In this document: positions 33,930 through 45,287 of the stretch, in pieces
Numbering within the stretch: the stretch's first letter is position 1
Layout: every line of letters begins with the position of its first letter
Assembly (NCBI GenBank): GCA_035578175.1
Contig: JAQMRL010000006.1
Location: 57,391,001 to 57,455,000 of the forward strand
Length of the DNA: 64,000 nt
DNA from: Catonia carolina
Lineage: Eukaryota; Arthropoda; Insecta; Hemiptera; Achilidae
Reading direction: 5' to 3'
Program-made: the position numbers and the translations under genes
Notes under the pieces: generated by a model
The model's database searches: none
Seen by the model: the letters and a program-made list of their open reading frames with translations, nothing else
What the model was told of the DNA's origin: nothing

Positions 33930-34720
33930 TATGTGGTGCAGACCCAACTGTTGCGACACGCAGAGTACAGATCTATCAAAGTGAGCTGGAAATTTGTCTG
34001 AAGAAGTGGAAGATCAAGGTGAATGAGAGCAATTCTACGCATGTAACGTTTACTACCAGAAGGGCAACCTGTCCGCCTGTCCTGAATGGCAAGAATATTC
34101 CACAGGCAAGTGATGTAAAATATTTAGGAATGTACTTAGATAGAAGTCTGACTTGGCGCAAACACATTCAGATGAAAAGAAAACAGCTGGATTTAACATT
34201 TAGGAAGATGTATTGGCTAGTTGGTAGGCGTTCCCAGCTTTCGATTGACAAGAAACTACTTTTGTACAAATCCATGCTGAAATTAATTTGGATCTACGGG
34301 ATTCAGTTACGGGGCACAGCATCGACTTCAAACATCGAGTTTCCGCAACGGTTTAAATCAAAAGCTCTGCGGACCATACTAAATGCACCGTGGTGTATTA
34401 CCAACGCTGATTTATTTCGTGATATGGATGTGCAAATGGTATGAGAAGAAATACGAAGTTTCAGTTGTAAATACATCGAACGTCTAAACAACCATGTAAA
34501 TCACTTAGCACTGAATCTCCTAGACAACAGGAATGATGTTCATAGATTAAAACGTGCTACAGTACTGCATCTCCCGGGGCGATTCTAATATTGTGATTTT
34601 AAAATTGTGAATAATATAATGTTAATATTATGTAGATGACTGGCGTGTTTGAGTGTGAATGTTGTAAATAACTAAGTGAACATTTTTCTGTAAACAACTG
34701 AATGAACCAGTAAAGTTCGG
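33930..34720 (+). pseudogene. Jockey-type LINE, ORF2 C-terminal end, mostly open
   Basis: The frame entering at 33940 (DPTVATRRVQIYQSELEICL) runs on through 34019-34444 to a TGA at 34442-34444. It carries the thumb markers KVNESNSTHVTFTTRR, DVKYLGMYLDRSLTWRKHI, YGIQLRGTAS and NADLFRDMDVQMV. After the stop the same frame continues with EEIRSF and KYIERLNNHVNHLALNLLDN, so the TGA is a lesion. Another stop closes it near 34590, where LHLPGRF ends. About 130 bp of 3' UTR may follow. This protein would reverse-transcribe the LINE RNA. The catalytic half is missing by 5' truncation. Confidence 0.75.
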
Positions 34721-35149
34721 TGAAGATATATTTTGGAATCATGTGCTTATTATTTATTACTTCTCATTTTGTTTCTTTTTCGTTTTAAAGGAGGTTTTGC
34801 TTATTTTTTTATTTTTTTAAAAATGCACTATTTATCTAATTTTGATTGTAAATAATAATTAAGAGCAGTTTAGTATGTTTTAATGTTATAATTTGTTAGT
34901 TACACCAGTGGGTTGTAATTTGCTTATGTGTTAATTCTAATTGATAAGTTGCATTTGTTGTTATATAACAGATTATGCATTAACAAAAGTTATATGAAAA
35001 ACATAAATTATCTTAAAACTAAATACTTAAGTTATATAATCCATTCAACAATGTGTTATATCTTAACACTAAAATATGAATAAAACTATTTACTACTTTG
35101 CACTTCACACTGCTCTGCTTTAACATGTCACATTGCACTGTTACACTAG
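34721..35149. other. AT-rich DNA, nothing recognised
   Basis: No coding or repeat signal beyond the possible LINE 3' UTR. Confidence 0.55.
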
Positions 35150-35745
35150 TTCAAAGGGCTTCTTTCTCTTAAGCCTCCTAGGAACATTCTCATTATCAAG
35201 AAGTTAAATTTCTACAGGATTGATGTGGCCATGTAGAGGTGAGCTTCATGTTCGACAGCAAACCTTCTTATCTCACTGGACACAAAAAGGGATGTCAATA
35301 TCTCTATGCAGATCACTATTCCTAACGTACCAAGAGGTATTAAACATAGCTCTCAGTATTTTGTCTTGAAACGTCTGTATAATCCTTATCTGACTTTCTC
35401 TGGCGCAACCCCAAAGTTGTATACCATAAATCCAGCAAGGTTTTAAAATTTGATTATAGACTGTTACATTACTATGGAGAGGCAGTTGCGAATGATGTCC
35501 CAGTAACCAATATAGTTTATTATGTTTTATTTGAGACCCAGCTCAGCTCTTTTTATCTTAATGTGCTTCTTCCATTTTTCAGTTTCGCATCTAAAGTCAT
35601 TCCTAAAATATTTTGCAGTGTTCGCATAAGGTACAATGTTCCCATTAATGGTGACTGATAAAGGATCAGCAATATATTTTTTTTGGTAAAATTTATATGT
35701 ACAGATTTTTGCTCGTTTTGATAAAATACAATGGAAAAGGTGGTG
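35150..35745 (-). pseudogene. Jockey-type LINE, ORF2 C-terminal end, minus strand
   Basis: On the minus strand one frame gives TVNGNIVPYANTAKYF; another supplies KKHIKIKRAELGLK. IYGIQLWGCARESQIRIIQT is followed by SSEIRRFAVEHEAHLYMAT and PRRLRERSP near the end. These are the same landmarks as in the other Jockey ends here, but the body differs enough to be a separate subfamily. Several frameshifts and stops make it non-functional. Confidence 0.65.
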
Positions 35746-36362
35746 GCTCTACATCTTTGTGTACGTTATGTTGCTGAGAGCTAAAACTAATTTAATTTAG
35801 AATGTAACGACTACATAAAATTTTCTTATTTATAAATTATTAACGTTAATTAAGAAAAACCACTCTTTTTATTGTAGGTACACCTTAATAAAATTGGATA
35901 TAAATTGTACTGACAGTATAAATTTAAAATAAACTAACAAGGTAATGTAAGTATCCGGTAAGTAGATAGTAATATGATATCTTAACGAACACAACTTCCT
36001 GGGTTGTTAACAATGAAATATTATGTTACATAAAAGTCACACGTGCATTACTTTTGTCATACGGTTCTTTCACAATAAACTATCAGAATAATTGTTGCTT
36101 TCAACAAGAATAAAGACAACGAAGAGACCATTAGTTTTCTAATTGTAAAAACAGTATAACTTATTTGTAATTTATAACTCACATGTTTGAAGTATTAAAA
36201 CCATTATTAAACTGTCCGCTAGATATCAGTTGTTTATGCTACTTTTGCAAACTGAAAATGGTAGATACAAATTAATACTGTGCCAGATCAAGTTAAAAAA
36301 GTTCACATGATTATTTATTAACGTACGTAAAAGATGAAGGTTACTATAATTATTTCTTATAA
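35746..36362. other. AT-rich DNA, nothing recognised
   Basis: No open frame or family recognised. Confidence 0.6.
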
Positions 36363-36560
36363 TCATGTCTACACGTTGTAATCTGAACAAAGCAACCCTC
36401 TGACTCAAAGAGATGATGATGATGATGATGATGTGTATGACGTGTAAATGTGGTGTAGTCGTGTACATACCCAGACTATCCGTTACTGAGATAGTATGGC
36501 TAATTGAACCTCCGAAGGTTTTATTGAAGTAGAATTTTTACAAATTTTATATTACAAGGT
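36363..36560 (-). repeat. SINE-B 3' part, minus strand, with expanded GAT repeat
   Basis: On the plus strand it reads CACGTTGTAATCTGAACAAA, then CTCTGACTCAAAGAGATGAT with seven more or less perfect GAT units, TGTGTATGACGTGTAAATG and GTATGGCTAATTGAACC. These are the SINE-B 3' blocks in reverse. The head is missing. Confidence 0.7.
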
Positions 36561-36626
36561 TTAAAACTTTTTGTATATTTTGTCACGTAACGAAAAATAT
36601 GGTTCTTTTTGTGAATACCTCTATGA

Positions 36627-36822
36627 TGAGCCGAATTAAGATTGATCACATTATGGGCAGTAACATGTCTCTCTCAGGAATGGTCGACCTGAGTCTGTAC
36701 AAGACTACACCTCCTTTACACGTCATACACAACATCCTCATCTCATTGGGTCATGGGGTTGTTTATTGTTCTGAATTGAACAGATTGTAACGTACACAAA
36801 TTAGGGATTTAAAAAATAAAAC
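36627..36822 (+). repeat. SINE-B 3' part, plus strand
   Basis: Blocks are CTCTCTCAGGAATGGTCGAC, CTGTACAAGACTACACCTCC, TTTACACGTCATACACAACA, CCTCATCTCATTGGGTCATG and TGTTCTGAATTGAACAGATT. With the reversed copy at 36363 it forms an inverted pair around a 66-bp spacer. Confidence 0.75.
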
Positions 36823-37737
36823 ATGTAAATTAATTTAATTTACATGTAATCTGTTATCGTGTTTTTTTGTTTTAGTTTTACGTCTAACTGTTTTACAATT
36901 CCTGCAAATATCTTATATCATGTATCTTATCAAATAGTCGTATAAAATGCAAATACCTGGTGTAAAACACTTTCATAATTTTCTCCTGACAGTGTAAGTA
37001 ATGAAAAATATAAATTATGTTTAATCATAAGTAAATAATGTAAAAGTGAAAAAAATCTAATTATAATCATGATTGGATGACGCGAAATGAAAATCAACTG
37101 CCGTAGAACTTTAAAATAATGAAAACCACTTTGGCCCTATTATTTTTACCGTGTCAATGTCTAAGGTAAAATTGTTGTTCTAGAAATCTCTAGCAGAACT
37201 AAGATTTTAGAAGTGTTAATGTAAATAATAATAGTAAATAAATCTGGTTACTTCCAAGAATGGGTAGTAATATAATGTATAAATGGTTAGAAAAGGTCTA
37301 TTTTTGTGACAGCTACCTGAGAAGTGTCGGTGTATCTATTCAGGTAATTAGCTCTTTTATTAAGGTGTGATATGGCAATGTGTTCTTTATTCAATTTACC
37401 TTTTGTTACGATTAATCCATTCACCCACAGAAAATCTTGGAATTTTTATTATTTATATAAAAAATCTTTGTTCATCGCATAATTTCCACAGCTTACAAGC
37501 GCAGACGGTTTGGTTTTGAGTTAATCTTGACTTGTGGTTCAATGAGGGAATATTGTATACTGCGTAACACTTTACGTTTTGGAAAAGAACTAAGCGTGGA
37601 GCCTATACCGTAAAAATCGTATAATTTGTGTAAATAGTACTTAGTTATAATTGAGTGCAAAAGAATCTTTTAACTAGTTAAGTTTAATTAAGGTCATTGA
37701 TTCATTTGTTACTGTAAATTAGTTTATTGTTTATTGT
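36823..37737. other. AT-rich DNA, nothing recognised
   Basis: No open frame or repeat family recognised. Confidence 0.6.
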
Positions 37738-38140
37738 GTTGTTTATATCATCAGCCGAAAGGCTGGTTTGAACCTGTAGAGGTTTTACTTTGCAAAACTA
37801 GAAGTGAGGTGGCTTACCATTGCTTTCCTCACTGAGTAGAAAAGTACACTTATCAGCATGCCGGGCCCTCTGAGAAAGCACATATTTTCCACTCTGCAAA
37901 TGACACCTTCACTTCATTCACCACAGGGTCTGGTTGTATAATGAAATGCATTACTTTAAGTAAAAATAACTCTGAATAGTGTCTTTTATACCTCTACCTC
38001 TTCTGTTTTTAAATTATTCAGTCATTTATTTGGCTGACCATGTGATGAGAAACAAAACTATTTACTTTATCCCTGAAAAGAACAGATTGAGTGTAAAGAA
38101 TTTAACACTCCGCCTGTCTGTTATGGGTATATTGTTTATT
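37738..38140 (-). repeat. REP-C copy 4, minus strand
   Basis: Seen from the plus strand it starts with the 3' hairpin CAGCCGAAAGGCTG and GGTTTGAACC, then GAGGTTTTACTTTGC, CTTATCAGCATGCCGGGCC, CACTTCATTCACCACAGGGT and ends CTCCGCCTGTCTGTTATGGG. The hairpin stem is perfect here with a GAAA loop. Confidence 0.8.
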
Positions 38141-38177
38141 ATAATTGTCAATTTCATTGTAGTAATTGTATCTTATT

Positions 38178-38305
38178 AGCAGATTTAAATTAGACTATGA
38201 TTTGTAATTATAGTGTGTAATAAATACTTGTAATTTTAAAAAGTCAGTTGTTACTTATTTACTTTACCAGATCCCCAAATGAACCTTGGCAGTACGTCTC
38301 ACTAC
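38178..38305. repeat. Family D right-end fragment
   Basis: TTAGCAGATTTAAATTAGAC, TAATAAATACTTGTAATTTT, TTATTTACTTTACCAGATCC and AAATGAACCTTGG follow the order of the right end of the full-length copy (20985-21144) at the same spacing. Confidence 0.6.
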
Positions 38306-39559
38306 ACTTATATTGTGTTATAAATTGGTAATAAAAAATATAAAAAAATTATCATACATTCGTTAAAATATCAATTTTTATATGAATTGTTCTTTATTTC
38401 TGTTATACGAATGGAAATATTTTTTTATCGATTACATTACTCCCAAAAATTTAAATAGAAAGCAACATTATTGTATTTTTATCCATAAATAAACAGTTTA
38501 CCGATTGGCAAAGATCATAAAAAATAAATCAGCCTCAAAAAAAATGTTCAGGTCTGAGTTTCGTTAGAAGAATAAATAAAGCCGTTGAGTACACATGGTC
38601 AATTGCTCTTGAAATACGTTCCTGTTGTTAAAGTATCGAATGAAAGTAAAATGGTTTGGGAAAAATATTCCTTTCCTATGTGCCGGTCGCTTATCCTGTT
38701 TAAATAATACTTCAGTACAATATTTATTTATATTTGCTAATATTGTGAAAAACCACTTTTAACCGGCTGCGTTGTTGAAAATTTACTATGTTCTGTTTGA
38801 AAAGACATAAACTTAAAACCTTTCATGAAATTAGAGTCACAAAGGCTATCTGACTAATGTTAACATTTGACTTGTTTTTGCAGCAACAAATAAAGACAGT
38901 GGCCTAAAATGTTTAACTCAAATTCATTGTCAAGCAATGCAACGTTATATTAAACCAAAGGATTTTGTAAAAAAAATTACTTTAATGCAGACAAATGTTT
39001 TTTCATCATACCAACCTGAAATCACCTAACTATCAACATAACACTGGAATGATTGATGATGATTACTGGGGTTTACAATTCACTAAACTTCCTTTAAACT
39101 GTAAATTTACTGTAGTACTGTGAGAACCTCCTAGAAATTTCTATCCATTTAGCTTTAGTAGGGTCTAATATAACTAAAATGTTATAGTTATGATAATTGT
39201 GTTAAAAATGTTATGATAGCTATGAGGGGGACAAGGCTCCCATTGGTGCCTTCCCAAAAATTGTGGTTAAAATCTTTAGAACTTTTAATATAAACTTTAC
39301 ATCATTAAATTAGCAGGTCTTCACCTCAGCGTACTTTAAGACGTATTGCGGAATTTCCAGGAAGAGGTAAAATAGAAAGTGACAAGTTGGTTTTCGTGTC
39401 CTTGTGACTTTGAAAGCGTTTCCATAGGTGTTTGATGAACATTTAGACAAAAATTTTGAAACTCTTTGTGTAAAGGGTATAACTACTAACGTAAATGCGT
39501 GTACTATAAAAGCCTACTATTAACGGACTCAGAGATTTCAGGGTATCTAATGAAGCTAA
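38306..39559. other. AT-rich DNA, nothing recognised up to the LINE remnant
   Basis: No splice-flanked exon of the GPCR downstream on the minus strand could be found here, although that is where its next exon (TM6-TM7) would be expected first. Confidence 0.5.
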
Positions 39560-39945
39560 AAACAAAAAAAGGTAATGACTGTCCCAGTACTACGTTATGG
39601 AACTGAGTCATGAATTAGTACCAGACGACAGAAGAGTGGAGTTAAGGCGGCAAAGAGGCGATTCCTGCAAAGAAAACAATGTTGCAATCACAGCGTTAAA
39701 AAAATGAGGAAATAAGAACGAAACTGGATGTTTAAAACCTGAATGAGAAGATTTAAGAATATGGAAATCGATGGAAGAGCACTGAAGGAAGAGCACTCCC
39801 CCTCAGTGTTTTGCAATACAGACCGGAGAGGAGGAGAAATGTTGGGAAACCACGGAGAAGGTGGCACTAATTTAAAAGTTGGTCGCTGTTGTGAGTTGGA
39901 GCAGGCGGAAGCCTAATCCTTGGTTGTGTGAAGACAAAACCTTAA
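39560..39945 (+). pseudogene. LINE ORF2 C-terminal remnant
   Basis: Blocks in changing frames are PVLRYGTES, STRRQKSGVKAAKRRFLQRK, RRFKNMEIDGRALKEE and a RPERRRNVGKPRRRWH-like segment. This is the familiar order at the end of a widespread insect LINE type (YG-ESW, then R-IQA-E-RFLRR, then GRR-VGRPR-RW). Frameshifts and stops occur throughout. Confidence 0.6.
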
Positions 39946-40039
39946 AATTTGCACCAACAAATTTTTTGGACTCTCTTTAGATGAATAAAATAAGATATTA
40001 TTAAGAAAATGAAAATATGGTATTTTTGATATCACTTAC

Positions 40040-40367
40040 CTTCTTTTTATTCCTCATGATTTGCGCATCTCTTTCAGTCTGTGCATTTCCAGGAGCCGTA
40101 GTTCCCCACAAAGCAAAACCCATACGTGCATACACACACGATATAACGGTTAACGGTATGATATATTGTAACAAAACTAATGTTGATCGATACCAAAACA
40201 TGTAACTTGAGTCTAAATTTACGTTGTAACAAAAAAAATATTTTTCACCATAATCATTTTGCAGTGGTACAACCCGCAACGCGTACAATAATGGTGCGGC
40301 CATTAAGAAGCCTAAAACCCATATAAATGAGATTACTAATTTGAACTGCGCTTTTGAAACTCTGGCC
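40040..40367 (-). CDS. Lkr: Leucokinin-receptor-like GPCR, internal exon (TM4 to third intracellular loop)
   Basis: This minus-strand exon is bounded by a pyrimidine-rich acceptor (TTTTTATGTTTCAG, AG at 40368-40369) and a perfect donor (AAG|GTAAGT, GT at 40038-40039). One base completes a split codon, then 109 codons follow without a stop and end in phase 0. Residues 1-7 are ARVSKAQ. TM4 spans about 8-30 (IWVLGFLMAAPLLYAL). Extracellular loop 2 holds the disulfide cysteine at residue 46 (KYFFCYN). TM5 is about 59-82 with Pro71 and Tyr79. Loop 3 starts ALWGTTAPGNAQTERDAQIM and ends RNKKK. From memory, the LWGT-APGNAQ-RD-KNKKK loop and the YR-TLV-VQY-VP TM5 closely match Drosophila leucokinin receptor. 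That receptor binds leucokinin peptides and signals through Gq in renal and neural cells. A close paralogue of the same receptor branch is the main alternative. Flanking exons were not found. Confidence 0.8.
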
Positions 40368-40379
40368 CTGAAACATAAA

Positions 40380-41335
40380 AACGAAAAATATGTTGTAGTT
40401 ATAATTTATAAAAATTATTATATTATTTAATATCTACCTAACTACAAATAAAACTTACATCACATTAATTTTGGAGATACATTTAACTTGCAGATCTCGG
40501 TTTAACATTTCATACTAAACAATATACAGGACTGAACATCAGGACAAAACAGTTCATAAAAATATAACAAAAATAGATCAACACTGACTATTTCATATCA
40601 GAAGTTAAAGAAATTAAAAAAATATGTAACCATTACAACCATAAATTAATAAGATACACTAACCCTCAATTTGTACACTTTCTTGGAATTTAACGAGGTA
40701 AAATATTTTGATAAAGTAGAGTTCAGACACAAATTGTATGTATCGGTAATTCCTGTGGAGATAAAAAACACAAGCAAAGAGAAAAACTACAGTTTGAAGA
40801 AGATACAGTTTGAAAAGTCCAGTTCAGAAAAGATGCAAAAGTAATGGAGAGAATAATGATTAAAAGGACAAGGGAAAAAGAAAAGAAAAACATTTTGGAA
40901 GAGCTAGAGAAAGTCAATCCGATAAAATGAAGGCTTCTTGGAAAGAAAGAAAAATCAGGGAAAGTAAATATCCGGATGAGAGATTTAGAAAGTAAGGGAA
41001 AGTCAATATTGTTACTAAGAAGTTCACGGTGAATTAACACATCAAAAAAGACTAAAATAGAAAAGGTGAAAATAACACAAAACATGTGAGACTTTTAGAT
41101 ACATTTATCATATATAATTACTATTAAAATGTAAGCCTTTAACGTAAAAACTCTTAGGGTTAATATTGGATTTTAAAACACACATCTGTAAAAATTTATG
41201 TACATTTTAGAACTCAAAATTTCTCTTACCTTAGCTTATGTAAAAAAATCACAAAACTAAATTTTTAATTATCCTCATTTAAATTTTGTCCCTTCACATC
41301 TATGTAGTATTACTTCTCTCTGACATTATAATACT
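40380..41335. other. Probable GPCR intron; purine-rich stretch at 40760-41020
   Basis: This lies 5' of the GPCR exon on its strand and is presumably intron. The plus strand is purine-rich around 40760-41020, giving an artefactual 120-codon minus-strand frame (40723-41085). It may be a very old LINE tail. Confidence 0.5.
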
Positions 41336-41339
41336 GTGA

Positions 41340-42125
41340 TAACACCTGGGTGTCTGTACGCGAGCCTTACATTAGAATGACCGGGAAGGCTGGTCTAAGA
41401 GAAGCAGAGGAATTTGAGAGAAAGATCCTCAGCAAGATAGTGGGTCCGAAAATAGTAGACGGACAATATAGGTTACGAGGACGAGAAGAATGTACAGCCA
41501 AAATTAACGAATAATGGAACAATTATAAACAAAAGACTAAAATTTTACGGATACCTTAATAGAAAAGACGACAACCGGTTTAGAAAACACAATTGGATAG
41601 CTCAACAGAAAAACGTTGCAACTAACAAAATTTACAAAGTGAGGTTTCAGTGGAATACGTTCTATAAATCCTCTATTTGATCACAATAGTGAATTCTAAC
41701 GGGTAGAATTATAATTAAGATCTCGAAATTTTTGAAACAAAATCGTTATACAGTGAAAAATCGTTATACAGCTAAGAATCAGATGGTATCTTTCACTTTC
41801 TGTAAAAATTTGTTTTTGTTAGATGCAACGTTTGTCCGTTGACCCATTCAATTTTGAGACACTAAGAAAAAGACCTGAGGTGTAGGATAAATGGTTTCAC
41901 GAAGTTAGAAAAAATATTGACACACCCGGAATAAACTATGAAAACTTAATGAACCGAATCAATCTCAGACAACTAGTCACAGTTTTCAAGGGCTTGATGA
42001 AGAGCAAAAACATAATAACGGGTGGATAGAAGAAAGGAAAAAATCCTGCAGTAAGCGAAAGCTGAGAATGTGGCCGGCAAAAAGAGCTTCTGGAATCGCT
42101 TAAGTCACCTCATTGGCCCTATACA
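41340..42125 (+). pseudogene. LINE ORF2 C-terminal end (family with FYGH block)
   Basis: An open stretch of about 53 codons reads through MTGKAGLREAEEFERKILSK and IVGPKIVDGQYRLRGREE. Further blocks are KRLKFYGYLNRKDDNRFRKH and, after a gap, KWFHEVRKNIDTPGINYENL, then MNRINLRQLV. Equivalent blocks recur at 44335 and 56335, so this is one LINE family. It sits upstream of the GPCR exon on the opposite strand, so it is likely an intronic insertion. It is non-functional. Confidence 0.65.
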
Positions 42126-42403
42126 AGAAAAATTTAATTAAATTTAAAAAAATGCCAACACTTTTTATTAGTTTTTACAAAAATGTCTGTTACAAATTGT
42201 AGAAAACTTAAAAATATTACATATCATAAAGCAAGCTAAAGTTTGTTCCAAACTTGAAATAAACTTTTGAATTGGTATAGGTATAAGAATGAAAGCGGAA
42301 TCTTCTTGGTAGAAACCTTCTTTTAACGTTTGAAACTAAACCTGCTCAACGACGATGCTGCACCAGTGCTGCATACTAAACATCATGTCTGCACAGCAAT
42401 ATC

Positions 42404-42628
42404 CTAGTTTGATACGTCATTTCTCAAGAAGACTTCTTCACTTTCCTCGGGATTATCTTGAACTTGATTATTGACCGTTGGAACAATGGTGTTATCGCTT
42501 AAATCTTGGTGCCCGTTGTCTATACTTGCGATACATTCTTCGGGTAAGTTTTCCTCTGCTTCTTTGCACCCAGGGATAATTAGTTGGTACAGTTGAAGAA
42601 GTTTTATTTTTGTACATGAATCAGAAGA
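42404..42628 (-). pseudogene. Open 74-codon stretch, possible Tigger/pogo transposase tail
   Basis: The minus strand is open for 74 codons before a TAG at 42404-42406. It has no ATG and its base use is clearly less AT-rich than its surroundings. Sequence landmarks are YQLIIPGCKEAEENLPEECI, then an acidic HQDLSDNTIVPTV and DNPEESEEV near the end. Just upstream in another frame is SWETMWPSLQFE. A W-WP block followed by an acidic LSD-IV segment resembles the C-terminal tail of Tigger/pogo (DDE_1) transposases. A terminal exon of a host gene is the alternative. Both are inference. Confidence 0.35.
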
Positions 42629-42639
42629 TTAGTTTATTC

Positions 42640-43940
42640 AAATTGAAGACTTGGCCACATTGTTTCCCAAGATTGAGTCAAAGTTCATTGCACTTTATGT
42701 ACCGTGAAATCACCACTAGTGTTCTTTCACAAAACACGGAAAGTCAATACTGTACTGTACTTGGTTTATTCAGAGTATTTTACCAAATTTTACTAATCAT
42801 CCGAAAGTTTCTTTTCTCCTGAGATTCTACTGAATTACAAAAACCATAAAATAAGTTGAAAACAAACGATAAAGAAAGAGATCATTACCCTTCAAAAACA
42901 TACAAATACTTGTTGATAGATTTTGAAGTTATTTAACTATCTTAACAACAAGATTTGATGGATGTTCCAAGTTTTAATATAAATTTAATGTCCGTTTAAT
43001 TTATTAACTCACTGTAAACGCAATGCATTTATATACATAAATAACATAAATACTAAAGAACCTAAATTATTTTTCCACTAATCTGAAAAGAAAATCTTAA
43101 AATACGACGTAAAAATACAAAATGAAATATATAAATTTATTGCTCGACTGCTACATAAAATCTATGTTGCACAAACACCAGATAAACTTCAAATACTGTA
43201 GAAGTTAAACAATTTAAACGTTTTAAAATGTTCAATGAAAGAAATTCCTTTTTAAAGACCATAAATTTGACATTTATTTCAAGCGTTAATAACAACTTTA
43301 TTATTCTTACGTTAATAATAATTCATAGACTAGTAAATATCGAAAACATAAAATAACAGATAGCCTAAACCTATTTTATTTTATATTATTTATTTAGCTG
43401 TTATTTATAGCTTTCATTTGAACTTCAACATCTCTTTGAAAATTAAGTTGTCTAAAAATAATATTTACTAAAACCTTACAAATCTTTATATTTGTGTAAA
43501 TTAGAGATAAGTAAAAATATTTTTTTCAGATTTAATTTCAAGAAATTCTGTCGTTCATATAGAACAAAAATTTTCCTTGTTATCAAAAGGTTTTTTAAAC
43601 TAAATTTGCAGTTAGAAAGTTTTCTTGTTACGTTTTGTATTTCGTTTCATTTACTACCCTGTGTTTTAATTTCAATTCCTTATTTTGTTCAAATATAATA
43701 ATTTTCTTTCTGTAATATCCGTTTATGGCAGGTTAATAGGATTCTTTAATTTTAACTGTAGTCTTTTGACTAGTTAGCCATTTATTAAATTTAGGTAGAA
43801 CATACAAAACATATTGGTTTTGGAACGTACTTTTAACTTTTGTGCAGTGAATCGGAAAACGATATAAATATGCATAACATCTATGCATCTGTCACAGTAA
43901 CAAATTAGCATAAAAATATTGTAATTAAAAAATTTAACTC
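42640..43940. other. AT-rich DNA, nothing recognised
   Basis: Short plus-strand frames at 42610-42822 and 43492-43698 have AT-driven composition. No GPCR exon was found. Confidence 0.55.
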
Positions 43941-44170
43941 ACCGGGTCGGTCTATTAGTAAAGTCGTCGTCACGATTCAGTTGTTTAAAAACTGATATTT
44001 GGAGGCGGAGACTCCTGGTTCAAATCCTAGTAAAGATAATTACTTTTATACATACTTGAATACTAGTCAGTGGTTACCAGTGTCCTTTGATGGTTGGGGT
44101 TCAATTAACCATACTCTCTCAGGAATGGTCGGACTGGGTCTGTACAAGACTACATCTTATTTACCATTTA
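43941..44170 (+). repeat. SINE-B copy with tRNA-like head
   Basis: The head ACCGGGTCGGTCTATTAGTA and box B-like CTGGTTCAAATCCTAG are followed by TAATTACTTTTATACATAC, GTCAGTGGTTACCAGTGTCC, TTTGATGGTTGGGGTTCAAT, TAACCATACTCTCTCAGG and CTGTACAAGACTACATCTTA. It lacks the last third present at 36627. Confidence 0.8.
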
Positions 44171-44334
44171 CGGGTATTTTCTCTTATTTCCCCGCTATAG
44201 TAGAATTACTGAATTTTAGTGTCTTATCTTATCTGAATTGTAATACTCAATTATAATATTTTATCTCAATGTATTGTACTCCGTGATATAAAATATAAAA
44301 TTACGTAAATTCAACCAGAATGGAGAAAAAGGGG

Positions 44335-44765
44335 TGAAAAATTGTGAGGAATATATTGGGTTTTAAAATAAACACAGAATCAGAGTACAAACAAAGAGCT
44401 TTATTCTAAAATAGAAAAAGTAACAGACATAATCAGGAAGAGAAGACTACAGTTTTACGGACCCATCTACAAAATGGAAAAGACCAGACTAACCAAGCAG
44501 ATTTTCAACCTGCTTAACTGTCACAAGAACAAGAATACATGGTTTAAAGAAAAAGACAAAGACCTTGTAAACAACGCAATAGACTCAGAAACCATAAAAG
44601 ATAGTGCAACATTTGGAGAAAAAGTAAAGAAATAGAGTTTCAGGAGAAGAAGAAACCCACTTGCGGATGAGGGAGAAAGTGGACTCAAGAGGACAAATAG
44701 CACCACTCGAGAAAGATGAAAGAGGCATGGGCTAGAAAGTTGATTGAGCGTGCCTTTTGAAATAG
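44335..44765 (+). pseudogene. LINE ORF2 C-terminal end (FYGH-block family)
   Basis: One frame is open for about 80 codons to the TAG at 44633-44635 and includes KVTDIIRKRRLQFYGPIYKM, EKTRLTKQIFNLLN and NTWFKEKDKDLVNNAIDSET. An upstream RNILGFKINTESEYK in another frame is the preceding block. The tail after the stop is K/E-rich, as in other members. This is the best-kept copy of this LINE family in the window. Confidence 0.7.
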
Positions 44766-44852
44766 GCTATTCGAAAAAACCAGAATGGACAATAGATTAG
44801 TATTTAGTTATTGTTGTTTCTCTCCGTACTGTATGAAGCTGCCACTGCTACT

Positions 44853-45285
44853 ATGGCGATGAATTTGTTTGATTTAGTTCGTAGTGGTAATTCTAAAGAA
44901 AAGGCTGTGAAATATTTGTAAAAACGAAATATTCTGCACAAGCAGCGCTTCTGTAAAAAATGGTCATGATATGAATTTGTTGCTTATAAATAAAAACGTA
45001 CGATGGCATCGTCAAAGACGGACCTGTCATTTTGAAGTGGAATTAAGAGTAGTTACATGGCCCGAAACTAAAAGATAATCTCTGCGAAAAGTTGTGTGGT
45101 TCATTTACTATTGGTGTAAAGAATATACCCCAACGCATTTTGTGCAGATGAGTTAAGGTTATCGACTAACGCTATTACAGATTGGTAAAATTACATGCGC
45201 GAGGTGTGCGCAAATTCTATTCTACGAAACCCCATCCAGATAGGCGAACTGGCAATGACATAATTAATTTGTAAAATAGTAACTT
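44853..45285 (+). pseudogene. Merlin-like (ISXO2-type) transposase remnant, N-terminal half
   Basis: From the ATG at 44853 the frame reads MAMNLFDLVRSGNSKEKAVK. A one-base shift leads into CKNGHDMNLLLINKNVRWHR and RRTCHFEVELRVVTW, which places C, W and C residues as in the zinc-ribbon start of Merlin/IS1016-type transposases. Then LRKVVWFIYYWCKEYTPTHF and, after another shift, DELRLSTNAITDW and NYMREVCANSILRNPIQIG follow. This is the region just before the DDE core (the EIDES-type first acidic residue), which is missing. At least two stops and two frameshifts are present. The family assignment is from motif order by eye. Confidence 0.6.
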
Positions 45286-45287
45286 AG

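Noticed and set aside
40723..41085. 120-codon minus-strand frame with hydrophobic stretches
   Set aside because: It is the complement of a purine-rich low-complexity tract; the hydrophobic residues are a by-product of T-rich codons rather than real membrane segments.
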